Shown here: positions 1 through 11,693 of the stretch, in pieces | Layout of the letters: each line of letters begins with the position of its first letter | Position numbering within the stretch: position 1 is the first letter of the stretch | Source: Pyrenochaeta sp. MPI-SDFR-AT-0127 | Taxonomy: Eukaryota > Ascomycota > Dothideomycetes > Pleosporales > Cucurbitariaceae | Reading direction: 5' to 3' | NCBI GenBank assembly: GCA_020747015.1 | Contig: JAGTJM010000015.1 | Coordinates: 186,001-250,000, forward strand | Length of the DNA: 64,000 nt | The notes under the pieces: generated by a model | What the model was told of the DNA's origin: nothing | What the model saw: the letters and a program-made list of their open reading frames with translations, nothing else | Database searches by the model: none | Translations under genes and position numbers: made by a program

Positions 1-37
1 GCTGCAGTACAAAATAGACGCAATTATGCCCAAGAAG

Positions 38-385
38 TTAGAACGTACCGTTTATCTCCCCATTCACCTCCCTCATGCTGATGCCCCCAACCGCTCCGAC
101 GGCTCCCCCCTCCTCTGCAGCCCGTCCTTGTATCGCAGCAACCCCATTCACAATCCCCGCCGTTTGCGCCTTGTTCTCTTCTAGTAGCTGACTCAGTTGC
201 TGCACCACGGCCCACAGATGGTTCATATCCGTCTGTTGACCACCTGAAGGTAAACCGTTCACCAAAGGAATGCCGTTCTGTTGCCCGCCATTCACCTGTG
301 AACCAGCCTGAGAAGCTGAAGGCGATGGAGGAGGGCGCGGCATAGTAGGTTGACCAGTCGAGTCGAGGAAGGAGTAGTTGTTCAT
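38..385 (-). CDS. short unknown protein, 115 aa
   Basis: I do not recognise this protein. The start is taken at the ATG at 385, whose product begins MNNYSFLDSTGQ. The frame stays open upstream to 550, but that extension looks like leader and carries no recognisable sequence. The first 50 residues are rich in Pro, Ser, Gly and Gln (an MPRPPPSPS tract). Residues about 55-90 could form a short amphipathic helix or coiled coil (LWAVVQQLSQLLEEN), and the tail is Gly/Ala rich. No signal peptide or membrane segment is visible. It lies about 600 bases beyond the 3' end of the SNF2 gene, on the same strand. A single exon of this size could still be a chance frame, but the mix of low-complexity flanks around a helical core is typical of small conserved fungal proteins. 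Confidence 0.45.
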   Translation of the reverse strand: MNNYSFLDSTGQPTMPRPPPSPSASQAGSQVNGGQQNGIPLVNGLPSGGQQTDMNHLWAVVQQLSQLLEENKAQTAGIVNGVAAIQGRAAEEGGAVGAVGGISMREVNGEINGTF

Positions 386-1004
386 TATGACAACTGCGGT
401 GTCAATAAGTAAGAAGTGGGTCCCTTTGCGAGATGAATGTTGAGGGCTGGGATATTGCGCGGCGTGCCTTGTGGCTTGAGAATTATCGGTGGACAATAAA
501 TGTGCGACAAGATAGGTGGAAGAAATACGCTTTTTGGTTCGGAGCTCCACAGCCTACGTTAGATACAATCTAATCATCCAAATGCGCAAGTTGCGGAGTT
601 GTGAGAGCTCCATGCGCACAGGGTCTCGATGGCACTTGTCTATGTTTGGAATTAGTGGCTTGGCTCTACATCAGTAGCACCGGAGGTTCACAAGCTCCAG
701 GGCTCGGATATCAACCTTGAATTCAGATGAACGAATAAGGACTGTTCATTTCAGAACATGTTTGGTGATTTAGATTGAGATGGGATCAGTTACTTGTCTT
801 CTCAATGAATATCGATGTACCCGAAGCCGTTCGAACATCCACGTATAGCTCTCCCCATAGCTGAAATCTTTCTTACCACTCGATGCCATAAGAATGCGTC
901 CACTGATCTTCAGCTGCGCCTATAGACAGCTTTTAGGTATCGCTATTCATCTTTAAGGCTGGAAGCAAGTAAATGAAGGCCATGACATCCACGAAACCCT
1001 CATC
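386..1004. other. intergenic spacer
   Basis: Spacer between the short minus-strand gene and the 3' end of the SNF2 gene. It should hold the promoter of the former and the terminator of the latter. I see no coding frame or structured element in it. Confidence 0.5.
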
Positions 1005-4000
1005 TTAGCAACGAACGGAAGTACTAGAGTCAGTCAGTGAGACAAGCAACATACGTTCAAGGCTCGGCAAAATCACCTTCAATTTGTCTATACTGTACTC
1101 TTTTTCGGTATCCTGGTCCGTCGAGAGAAGCAGTTCGGCTAGTTCTCTCTTCTTGTCCTGTGTTTCGACAACCCTCTTTAAATGTCTGATTAGATACCTC
1201 ACACACTACTACAGGGGGGAATGTACCTCTTCGAATGTCCCTTCCATTACAAAGCGAACCGTAGTCACTTCTTTCATTTGTCCCATGCGATGTACACGCG
1301 CGAGCGCTTGCTCTTCCACTGTGGGGTTCCATTGCGGCTCCATTATATAAGCTCGTGAGGCCGCCGTAATGTCCAGCCTGCATGAGTCTTAGTAGGCTTG
1401 ATTTCATAGAAAGAACAGACTCACCCGACTGCTGAACAAGATATTGTCATTAGAATGACAGAGAGGCTTCGGTCTTCTCGGAACATCTTTAATGCTAAGG
1501 ACCGATTGGTAGCAGACGTGTTTCCATCGTATCGTGCGTATGAAATTGAGGCCTGTGACAGTCCTTTTTCCACAAGATCAAGCGTCGATGTCCAAAAGGA
1601 GAAGACGATACTGAGAGAGGTAAATCAGTGCTGTTCTCTGTATAAGCTCCCCAAACTAGGGGCACCTATCTGCGCAACTGAATATGGATTGGATCGCACC
1701 ACATCGATGTGAAGCCACTTAGATGCTGTGGCTATGTATTTTCAAGATGTGAAGCGATGGTCGATAATCCGATATGCCCAGCTTATACCAAGAAACGAAT
1801 GTGACGAACCTTTTAGTTCCCTCCGCCTGATTGAGCAAGTCTGTAATAAGAGCCGTGATCTTGGTTGGTAGTAACTCTTCATCGTCGCCCAGAGGGTTTA
1901 AAGCAGGAGAAGAGACACCTGACAGTGTGTTCTCCGTTGTATAAAGGATTTCTATCATGGGACAAGGAGGCGTACAACCACATCGTGCCCGGATGTCATG
2001 ACTCGTACAGCTCTCACATATGATATTGAGGCAGCTGGATATTTGGACGCGTGGCGAACAGAAAGCGAGATCGGGCCCTAAGCTTTGCTCCATTATGCCA
2101 CCATATAGATCGAGACTGCAAACGCTACACACGATGGTTCCAGTGGACGCTAATGCCACGAGTGCTCTACGTGCTGTCTGGGAGTTCCAGAAATTGATAT
2201 GCGAAGCAGGTACTCTCTTTGCTGGCTTGCGATGCGTGCCGAGATTGCATATCAGACGAAGCTTGGTGATCTGTTGGATGATGCTCGCAAAACTTGTGCT
2301 GGCGCGGCTCGACTTGTCAATCGCCGCGTCAATGGTGGAGGCAACATTCCTTTCAACAGTTTCGTAGTATTCTCGTTCTTTGCGATTGAATCTTAGGGTG
2401 AACTTGAGATCCGTCCTCTGTGGCAAGTGGACAACGCTCTGAGTCCGACGAAGTAGGACGCAATGAATAAGTTGCTTAAGTCGCGATATGGCAAGTTCAT
2501 TTTGTCCTGACTTCCACAAAGATACGATGTCTTTCTCGAAAGCTTCGCGATTATCGTAGGGGTATACGCGCAGAAACTCACATATTGTAGCCAGATCACC
2601 CAATTTATTCTGCAAGGGTGTTCCAGTGACAGCCCAACGCGCATATGCCTGGAGATTGCAGATTGCCTTGAAGGTACTACTCAATCTATTGCTCACATAG
2701 TGTGCTGTGCCGTCAGTGGAAGTACAAAGCGTGAGAGTGCATCTTTACCTTCGTCTAGAAGAATGCGCCGCCAAGTTGCTGCAAAAATGGGCAATGGCTT
2801 TGAATGCGAAGATATCCTCCATTCAGATTCAATTGTCTGATATGTGGTGAGTATGAGATCGTATTGCCGTATATGGTCGACATCGAGAAAACGTTTTGAC
2901 CCATGATGACGTCTTATTCTGGGAAACTGTGAAGCAATCAAGTGCCTGATCAATCAGCTCAATGAGTCGTCATACAGTGATGTGTGATTACCTTTGGAGC
3001 TGTTCTTCCCAGGTTGAGAGAACTACTAATGTTAAGGTGTATCATTTTATCAGGGCAAGATTGCACTCACGAGAAGGAGGAACTATCAAGAGCGTAGCGG
3101 GCACATGGAAACTTCCTTGCAATCCGATAACAGGGGATTTTTGTACCAGACGATCTTTCCAGTCGCTCGCCATCAATGCAATCATACTGCAAGACTTTCC
3201 TAGGCCCATCGAATCGGCAAGAATCCCTCCTTTGAATTGAGTGGGTTTTTGCGACTGCCATGAACCAGTAATGTTGTTGCGATACCTTTCTGGTGTCAAA
3301 GATTAACTCGTGAGATGCAACTGGGACGCCAATTACCTGGTAAAGCCCTTGCTACTTGATCTTGTCCATATATCTTGGGAAGTATCATCGTAGTTCCATC
3401 CAAGCTCTCGCTGTGTCATGAAATAAAGAGCTTGTCTTTGATGCCTAAGTTGGTGAGTTTAGGTCATGTATACAAATATCTGTGAGAAGAAGACACACAA
3501 AAGTAGTTGAGTTCCAACGTTAGGTGGCGTTTCAAGCTCATACAGTGATCGTGAGACAATAAGGGAATCTAGAAAATGACAATTATTGAGTTGTGTGACA
3601 GTCGTTCCGATATTGAGCTCTTCAATATCAAACGTGAAACAAGTTGCATCTTCGGAGGACGAGAATCTATGTGGATTTCGATACAGCAAATTTTGGTTAC
3701 ACCCAACAGGATCTTGCAAGTATGCATCGCAAGCTTGACAAAATTGCCCCACGTCATTAGCAAGCGATTCAGGGCCATAAATGATGACAGATATGTGAAG
3801 CCACTTTGGTCGTTGACCTACTGCAACTTTGTTACTTCTTCCTAGCTTAGGGTCCTGTGAAGGCAAAATGACTTGCACGTTAATCAAAGGGTCGTCAGAA
3901 AGTACTCGAAGGATTTGGGCACTCCTGTCTTCCAGATTTCCTACGAGATTTTCACCAACATACAGCTCATCTGGTGGCGAAAACACGATTGACACATGAT

Positions 4001-4585
4001 CGTCATGATACACATGCTGTGTCCAATTCATGTCTGCCTCTAGCTCTGTAATCTGGGATGACGTTAGCAGATAACTACAAGCAGAGATAGTGAGCGACAT
4101 CCCATGCCATAGCAAACTTGATCTGCTTCCATAATATTGGAAAGAGGGGTGCTAGATAGACATGGTACTGAGTTCCTTATTGGCACTTCTTGGTGACTAT
4201 CTATTTCAGGTTCATACAGAATATTGTGTCTAGCATCCGTTCGTTGCCAATCCGAATTGGAATATTCTTTGCGGAGTTTGGTATCAAAGACTGGATACTG
4301 TTGCGAAAATGCTTCAGTCAGGATGTGTTGACTTTGAGTATGTTGGACAGGTTCATTATGCTGTCCATTACGGTGGTCAACGACCGTCATTCGCGGTCTG
4401 ACTTGCGATGGAGGGTCATTTGGGATCCACGAATATAGTGTTTTTGTTCCCGTTTGAATAGTTATCTTCGAGTGAACTTCATTCTCAAGGCGGCGCCGTT
4501 TTGCGGGTGAGTTCTCGAAATCGCCTTGATAAGAGGATGTGGCCTCCAGAGAGTTTTGGAGTGTAGCTGGCCAGTTACGGGTCAT
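1005..4585 (-). CDS. SNF2-family DNA-dependent ATPase, RAD5/HLTF-like, multi-exon
   Basis: SNF2 ATPases remodel chromatin or replication forks by ATP-driven translocation on DNA; the RAD5/RAD16/HLTF group adds a RING-type insert. The reading frame must be assembled across several short introns. It opens MTRNWPATL at 4585 and then has an Arg/Lys patch (KRRR). Next come HQRQALYFMTQRELGW (about 3430-3310) and the Walker A region GGILADSMGLGKS (about 3230). The LLIVPPS segment is joined to LSTWEEQLQ, then comes LILTTYQT. The DEAH box is rebuilt across the intron at about 2700-2750 (LLDE joined to AHYVSN), followed by AVTGTPLQN. A Cys-rich insert (CSVC...CESC...CGC) lies near 2140-1970. The C-terminal lobe continues in other frames: YARYDGNTS (about 1530) and EPQWNPTVEEQALARVHRMGQ (1340-1270), then a helical tail. 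All motifs are present, so the gene looks intact. The last exon is uncertain: a GTATGT donor near 1052 could move the stop slightly. It is divergent from the NLR gene. Confidence 0.85.
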
Positions 4586-4913
4586 ACTTGGGAGATGGAT
4601 ATTCTCCACTAAAGGTCATCATCCGAATTTTTTTTACCGCTCAGTTGAGAGGAAGCTGCTCAGGTAGGACAGAAATCGAAAGCTTCAACTTGCGGTGTCA
4701 GCCCTGCGGGGAGGCTGTGTCACAAGTCGCAGCTGCAAGAACCAGGCATCATCTGCAATGGACGTGCAGGTATGCGTTACGCGACAGCAACGCCTCGTTT
4801 TTATGTGTTCGCCACATTACAGTACATCACAGGAAACCTGAAGACAGAGCAATACCTTCTCTACGTTTCTGTAAAGATTGCTAGTGCCTTTTCCAGTCTG
4901 AAGAAGCTCAATA
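4586..4913. promoter_or_regulatory. shared divergent promoter region
   Basis: About 330 bases separate the start codons of the SNF2 gene (minus) and the NLR-like gene (plus), so both promoters and both 5' leaders must lie here or overlap. I see no clear TATA box. An additional upstream non-coding exon for either gene cannot be excluded. Confidence 0.5.
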
Positions 4914-7900
4914 ATGACGACCCAACCTGGAGCGGCTGGGGCGTTAGGCTTGGCGCCCCACCTTAGTTGTTCACCAACTTCATCGTTGGCAACACTCACG
5001 CCTCAAGCGCGCAGAATCTTCCAAGAGAGCTTCGAAAAGTTTGAAAGGACTGTTCAAAATCAGTCAAAGTATGATCAGCGTGAGTTCACGAACACTACGC
5101 TACGCGACGTTCAAGAAGCAGCAAAAGAGATTGAGCAGCAGCTCGCTGCAAGGCAATGTCTTCGCAACCTGAAGCGCCTCGAACCACTTTTGAATGGACT
5201 AGAAACATACTCAAAAGTTGTAGAGGTTCTCTGTAACGGGACGCCATATGTACCATGGATCTGGGTGGAGTCGCCTGCTCGAAAGATCTATAATCACGCT
5301 GACCTTGTTACGCAGGCACCTATTAAGCTGATGATGAAAGTGAGAGTCTCATTGTTAACAACGCAATGATAAAAAGGCTGAAATTTGTTCTAGTTGGCCA
5401 CAGATCACATTGGTGCTTTCGAGAAACTAATATCGGCGTACGCACAGATCGCAGAGAACCTACCTCGGTTTGATCGTCTCAGCAATGCTTTTCGCGATAA
5501 CCCAGATTTTCAACAAGTGCTTGCTGTCATATACAGTGACATACTAGAGTTTCATCGACAAGCTTACAAGTTCTTTCGTAGGAGTGGTGAGGACTGTCGG
5601 TGTACCACCAAATGGAGAATATGCTAACAAAATGTAAGGCTGGAAATGCTTCTTCAAGTCTTCTTGGGGTCAATTCGAGGCTAAATTCAACTACATACTT
5701 GACAGCTTGTCGAGACATGCAAGTCTCATTGACAGGGAGGCAAATGCATTTCTTATCTCTGAAACCATGCAATGGAGAAAGGAAGCGCGTGAAGCGGCAA
5801 TCAAAGCAGAAAAGGAACGATTGATAACACAACTTACTGCAGCTCTAACCTGGCTAGGTGTTGAAAATGTTCCTCACTGTGGGCAATCATATCAGGAGAA
5901 TTATCTCAGTACACTCATCAATGATTGCTGCCCAGGCACGACTGACTGGATAATGAAGCACCGAGAGATGAAGGCCTGGCTGCAAGACGGCCGAGGTCCA
6001 ACAACTCTATGGCTAAAAGGCAAGCCTGGCTCGGGTCAGTACTAGCCATGTGTTGTTTTGGTAGATTTAACTTGAAGCTAGGAAAAAGCACTATTGTTGC
6101 TAGAATTGCCCAATCTCTTCGCACATACTCTGCGCACCGACGCTATACGCTTTTGTTTTGTTTCTATGGCTACAAAATAAGCACTGTTCATCCTGAGCCG
6201 GTAGTATTTATTCTCGCGACTCTAATATCCCAAATTCTGCGCCAGAATGTCAAACTCTCCACCTACGTTTACGAAGACTTCGTTGCTGAAGCTCGATCAC
6301 CATCGATCAAAGATTTACAACAAATCATGTCGGACTTGATACCCCAACTTAAGATGCCCCGAATTTTGCTAGATGGTATAGACGAATGCATACACTATGA
6401 TACCAATGGGAGGCCTCACAATCTCACCCCAGTGAAAGATGTTCTTCAGACCATCTTGCAGCTCGAAAATTTGGGAAATGGGATCTCGCCACCTAAGATT
6501 CTTCTCGTTAGTCGAGACATTCTACAGATCATGGGGAAATTGGCCAAGAAGCCAACAGTGTCGCTGGACGACGAAACCAATGCTCTAACTGCCGCAATTC
6601 GAAGTTTTACGAAGCAACGGTTTCGTGAGATCCAGGACAAATTTGAAAGCTTCCCAGATGTTGAAAATATTCTAAATGAACTCGAGAACAAGATCGTTCT
6701 AAAGTCCCAAGGTTCGTAAGGGTTTCAAACGTTCAAATCCCTCCATACAGCTCATTGTTTGGTTCGGCAGGCCTCGGGTTTAGAAGCCTTCGTGATCCTT
6801 GCCAATTGATAGTTCCTGAACTTTAGGGACACAACTCAAGAAGCCACCGTGTATTGTCTCCCTTTTACATGCCAATACTCATATACCATGCACTGGAGTA
6901 GAATGCTAACCTACTGTCAGGGATGTTTCTCTGGGTACGTTTAGTACTGACCTATTTAGAAGAAGATGCATACAATATGGACGACCTAGAAGCTGCCGTT
7001 GCAAGTATGCCTGTGAGCCTGAATGAGTTGTGAGTGCACAGTTTGTTCGACTTGAAATATCTATTAACAGAGGCTGGAAGCTACGATCGAATCTTAGCCC
7101 GCGTCACGTTTCTGAACTCTCCATCCCGAGAAAGAGCAGTCAACATTCTGAACTGGATCATATGCGCTAGGCGTCCGTTACGCATCGCTGAACTGAAAGA
7201 CGCCATTGTGTTTGCCATAGGCAACAGCACTCTAACAGAGAGATCAAAACTTCCAGCGACTGTACTTGACCTCTGCAGACCATTAATTCAAACCCACGCT
7301 GACGGCCACGTATCTTTCATTCACTTCACTGTACAAGAGTAAGAGTCCTTGGGTATTTTCAGTCTTTTTGCTAAACTTGTTACAGATTTCTTTTGAGTAG
7401 CACATTTACGACATTGCGTGAAGCAGAGCGCTGTGTCTCCTTGAGTTGTCTAAATTACCTGGACTTCAGTCTTACTCTTAAGAGACAAGGTACAATAGAT
7501 GATATACGGACGATAGATGTAGGAAAATGTCTCTACAACCTTCAGAATTATGCTCATGAGCACTGGTTTGACCATGTACTCGCGTTCATATCAATGCCAG
7601 AAGGTGTCAACGATGAAACTTTCAAAGAGCATCTCAGGCATCTCTGCGATATCATGCAGTATCACCAAGCAAACACAGCCATTGACGACGTAAGCTTCTC
7701 GTTGGAAACCTTTGCATCAATGATGGTTTTGGAGCCTCGCTTGGAGCACATCCGACATGTCGAATGCATCTTTGAAGCCCTCAGTGAAGTCGTAAAACAC
7801 CGCCATATTAGAGCACTGCATTTCCGGGATACAGCCTTTTCGGGTAATTACCAAGCATCCTTATAGTAGGCTACAGTTAATTGGCGTTTTTAGACCTCCC

Positions 7901-9461
7901 TGCGGATCCGACTCCATTCAGTATCGTACAAGAAGAATATCAGAAGAGAGTTGAACTTCTTCTTGAATGCGTTTCATATCCTGGTTTGACTTCTACACAG
8001 CTGTTATCATTTCACGAGACCCACAGGCCGTTTGCGTTCGTTTGCCGATTCCCTAATTGCTCAGACATATCCGCGGGGTTTGCGACCGACAAAGATCGTA
8101 TTCAGCACGAGAGGTCACACGCTCCTCCACTTCTATGTACTCACTCCGGATGCAAGTATACTCTAGGTTTCAGTAGCTTGCAGAATCTGAAAAGACACAT
8201 TCGAGAACACCATGGTATCGTCCCTGCAAAGATCCCGACCAGTTTACGGCGTCACCACTCAAGGTCATTCCTGGGACATACTCACAGTACCCATCCAAGC
8301 AATCATGCCAGAGAAGGAAATTCGGGCAGCGGAAAGCAACAACATTCCATTCTGGAAAGTGCATTAGCGCGTAGGTATCCTTATGATGAGCTAAATCGTA
8401 CCAGCAATGTCCGCAACATACAGATGCCAAATCTTGTATGGACAGAGAGTGGAGAGACATTATCTTTGGTCGACCATTTTGCGTCAGAGCAAGAAAAAGA
8501 GCCTATTTCGGCTTGTACGCCTAAAACTATTTCCCCCAAGGACGCCCTCATAAGTTTTACTCCACCTTCAGAGAATGCCACGCCGGAGCCCCGGAACCCA
8601 GATCACCGAATAGTCGAAAACGGAACATCCTTGGCGATTGCAAGCGACGAGGATGCTCAAAAATCTATGCTTGAATTCGTTGAGATGCTGCAGAAGCATC
8701 CAAACGCATATTTGTTTCAACACCCTGATGATAGTAGTTACTATCGCGGCCAAGATGGAATCAACAAGCCTTTCAATTTTGCAACTATCAGGAGGATGCT
8801 CAAAAACGGACGATACATAAAGATGGATGATGTTGTTGGTGACATACAGTTGATGCTTACTCACGTCCGAACTAGGTTTATCGGGTCTGAAACATCTGTG
8901 TTAAAGGAAGGCACAGATGAAGAGGTGGAGGACCTGGAAGAATACTTGTGGATGCAAGTTCGGTTGATTATGAAGAAGTCCTTCCACCCTTTGCATGTCC
9001 AAAGATTGGAGAATCATTGGCGGCCTTTTCGTAGGACCTATGCAACGCCGCAAGCATGGGGTCAGACAATACCCATCGTATTACATCTTATACCCCTCAA
9101 CCACTCATTTGAGAGAAAGAGTATTGCGATTCCCATCTTTCCTGATATCCTCCCCATCGGTCGGCAGACGAACATGAAGACAACAGCTACGGCATCCAAC
9201 GGATACTTTGATGCCAAAATCTTATCCAGGCAACACGCTGCTGTGTGGGCAACCCGAGATGGAAAGATATGGATACGAGACACAGAATCGTCAAGCGGGA
9301 CTTTCGTCAACGGCGCACGGCTATCGCCTGAAAACCTGTATTCTGATCCTCATGAGCTTCGGGATGAGGATTTACTGGACCTTGGAGTCGACATTGTTAG
9401 CCAAGACCAAAGAACGATTGTATATCATAAAATTGCGGCACGCGTCCAGATAGTACCGTGA
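4914..9461 (+). CDS. NLR-like STAND protein: DUF7708-like, NACHT, C2H2, bromodomain-like, FHA
   Basis: Fungal STAND/NLR proteins are ATP-switched sensors linked to non-self recognition. Nine exons join in frame: 4914-5264, 5316-5339, 5394-5586, 5639-6034, 6082-6711, 6921-7029, 7081-7338, 7386-7843 and 7894-9461, giving 1328 aa. The N-terminal 310 residues look like DUF7708 (VPWIWAPIKLMM near 113). Walker A, GKPGSGKST near 316-324, is split by intron 4. Walker B is RILLDGIDEC near 414. FLWVRLVLTYLEE and YDRILARV are typical of the region after NACHT. Two C2H2 fingers (CRFPNC...HERSH, CTHSGC...HIREHH) lie near 855-914. Residues about 1060-1170 resemble a bromodomain (HPNAYLFQHPDD, PFNFATIRRMLKNGRY). 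Residues about 1196-1328 form an FHA domain with IGRQTN, SRQHA and SSGTFVNG all present. Fingers through FHA share one uninterrupted exon, so only the join at 7843/7894 links them to NACHT. That join is in frame, and finger-bearing C-termini are known in this NLR class. The alternative is two adjacent genes. Confidence 0.85.
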
Positions 9462-9537
9462 AAAGCTGCGGATGGTAAAGCGCCAGTTGACACTAGATCA
9501 CGGGGCATAAGAGAGGTATAATTATGTGTTCGGTTCA

Positions 9538-9852
9538 TTAGAAGATGCTTGAACGTCTACTAAATTTTGTGATGTGGAGTGAGACTAGGGCGTTGGAACA
9601 TCCAGTTGCAGTAATGTTCTGGAGAATCATCACCAAAGCATTCTTATCCACGGAATAGCGACCCTTCATGTACATGTCGTAATTTTGATCAATCGCAATA
9701 AAACTAGTCATCGACTCAATACGCAATGCCGTTAGCCAACGCCAGGGCGCACTCGAATATGGATTGGCAGAACTAGTATCCAACGCACATACTGACCAGT
9801 CAGGGTTCTTGTCGAACACAATGTTAGCTTTGTATCTAGCAAATAGAAGGGA
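9538..9852 (-). pseudogene. orphan coding-like exon or gene fragment
   Basis: An open minus-strand frame follows a good acceptor (pyrimidine tract ending TTTGCTAG at about 9849) and ends with TAA at 9538. Its translation looks like real protein: YKANIVFDKNPDWSVCALD, then APWRWLTALRIESM and a hydrophobic stretch to LVSLHITKF. I do not recognise the family. No matching upstream exon is visible before the esterase stop at 9957. An extension of the esterase by splicing at its AGG|GTATGA end is formally possible, but that protein is already full length. Most likely it is a leftover 3' exon of a lost gene. Confidence 0.35.
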
Positions 9853-9956
9853 AGAAGAGTAAGTTGAAAATCTTGGGTTTCATTCAATCGTGAGAAAACT
9901 GCTTTCCAGCATGTATTACGCTTCTATGTGAAGACTTTACAAACATTATACCGTTT

Positions 9957-11693
9957 TCATACCCTCAAACTCGCTACGTTCGCTTTCAAGAACTCATATG
10001 TGTCGCTCCTGAAGTTGTCATCCAAGTAGTCGTTCTTGTTTGCCTGAAACTCGATCAACTTCTTGCCCGCACTCCATTGCGGCCAATCTCCAAAGTCATT
10101 CCCTGTGTTGGGATCCAGGTTATATACGAACGAGTAGTAGTATCCCCTGATCGTCTTTGCAGCATTGTTGGGTAATATACCGTTGAATACTTGCAGGATA
10201 TCTGAGCCGTGGAATGTACCTAAGATCGGAGTGCCGTAGTTGTAAGTTGCAAGGTAAGACCATGATGGTACGCCGGGGTTGACTTGCGATGCAACCTCGA
10301 GGAAAACGCGGCGTGTGAGAGTAAAAGTGATATCTCCCAAAAGGGCGGATACACGCTTGAATTGTGGATACCAGTTGTTTAGAATTCCAGTGCGGAATGG
10401 GCTTCCATCCTCGAAAATGTTCTGGTAACTTCCGACGAGCTGATCAATCTGTGCCGGACTTGCGTTGTTGAAGAAGATTGTCGAAAGGTAATTCGTAATC
10501 TCTCTCGTTGTCGTGAGATTGGCAGTGAACAAGCCGAATAAAGTACCTTCATCTTCCTGGTCACCTACAATGAAGGGTACTTTGGCGTATTTACCAGCGG
10601 CAAGGAGTGCATCTGGCGATGCTGTGAGAGCTTTACCATCGGGACGGGGCAAATAGGAGAGATTGACCGTGAAGTAGGACAGAATGCCTGGAACCGAATT
10701 GGCTGCGTTGAGGAACTTGGTGTATGGAACTTCGCGGAGACATGCCAGAGTGTTAGAAGAACCTGAACATCCAGCAGCCTGGACCACCTGAGTCACTGTT
10801 AGTATGATATTTGTGTAAGTGGTAAGCTGGAGACGTACCCTGTCGTAGATAGCTTGACCTTTAGGGCAGTCCACCGGGTCGGCTGGGACAACGGATCCGC
10901 TGTTCATGATACCGGCTCTGAACAGTGGTTTCCCTTTGTAGTTGATGTCGCCGTCATACAACATCATTTGATCCATCACAGAAATCGCTCCAGCGCTCTC
11001 ACCCCATATTGTGACCTTGGTGGGATCGCCGCCAAAAGCCGCGATATTATCTGCTACCCATTGCAGGCCGAGACGTTGATCAAGAAGTCCCAGGTTGGCA
11101 GAGCCATCAGCCAAGATCTCCTTACCGGGCAGGAAACCAAATCCACCCACGCGGTAGTTGACGGCTACGAAAATAATAGGCTTGCCCTGAGCAATAGATT
11201 CTGTGACAAGGCTAGTTCCATCGTACATAGAAGTCGAACCGAGCTCGAATCCCCCACCGAAGATCCAGAAGAGGACTGGGAGTTTAGCATCTGCCTTGGT
11301 ACCGGCCGGTCTTTGCACGTTGACAGTGAGACAGTCCTCCCCGGCATTGGTAGCGGCCTGGAACAATGGCGTGTTGAGAATTGTTCCAAGGACACTGGTT
11401 GGGAAAGTCGACTGATCAACGCTGAAGAAGAATTGCGGGCATGCCCTTGAGCTACCTGTGCCATCGACTGTTCCAAGGGCAGATGTGAGAGGCTGAGGTG
11501 GTTTAAGGCGGAGCTGTCCTACTGGTGGCTGAGCAAATGGAATGCCTTTGAATGAATCAACACCTGAGCCATTGCTTCCAACCACAGTGGCCTGTGGTGA
11601 AGGCGCAATGACCGTGGGATTGGCGCGCTTTTCGAGAGGTGCTGGCGCCGCGAGAGCTAAAGGAAGAAGAGCAAGAACCGTTGTGACCTTCAT
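9957..11693 (-). CDS. secreted type-B carboxylesterase/lipase
   Basis: An alpha/beta hydrolase of the carboxylesterase type-B (cholinesterase-like) family, which cleaves carboxylic esters outside the cell. The start is the ATG at 11693. Its product begins [19 protein letters not shown], a signal peptide of about 18-20 residues, followed by a LEKR dibasic site that a Kex2-like protease could cut. The longer open frame to 11819 adds no signal sequence. Visible motifs are [20 protein letters not shown], the oxyanion segment FGGGFELGS, the nucleophile elbow GESAG, the acid residue in [13 protein letters not shown] context (written EDEGTLFG) and the catalytic His in GTFHGSD. One 51-nt in-frame intron (10788-10838) lacks a stop and would be missed by a plain ORF reading; removing it gives YDR joined to VVQAAGC and a 561-aa protein, normal for the family. 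The gene is convergent with the NLR-like gene. The substrate cannot be inferred. Confidence 0.9.
   Translation of the reverse strand: MKVTTVLALLPLALAAPAPLEKRANPTVIAPSPQATVVGSNGSGVDSFKGIPFAQPPVGQLRLKPPQPLTSALGTVDGTGSSRACPQFFFSVDQSTFPTSVLGTILNTPLFQAATNAGEDCLTVNVQRPAGTKADAKLPVLFWIFGGGFELGSTSMYDGTSLVTESIAQGKPIIFVAVNYRVGGFGFLPGKEILADGSANLGLLDQRLGLQWVADNIAAFGGDPTKVTIWGESAGAISVMDQMMLYDGDINYKGKPLFRAGIMNSGSVVPADPVDCPKGQAIYDRVRLQLTTYTNIILTVTQVVQAAGCSGSSNTLACLREVPYTKFLNAANSVPGILSYFTVNLSYLPRPDGKALTASPDALLAAGKYAKVPFIVGDQEDEGTLFGLFTANLTTTREITNYLSTIFFNNASPAQIDQLVGSYQNIFEDGSPFRTGILNNWYPQFKRVSALLGDITFTLTRRVFLEVASQVNPGVPSWSYLATYNYGTPILGTFHGSDILQVFNGILPNNAAKTIRGYYYSFVYNLDPNTGNDFGDWPQWSAGKKLIEFQANKNDYLDDNFRSDTYEFLKANVASLRV

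Noticed and set aside
6725..6790. tRNA-like T-loop string (GTTCAAATCCC) in the NLR gene
   Set aside because: There is no matching acceptor stem or anticodon arm, and it lies inside an intron between two well-joined exons.
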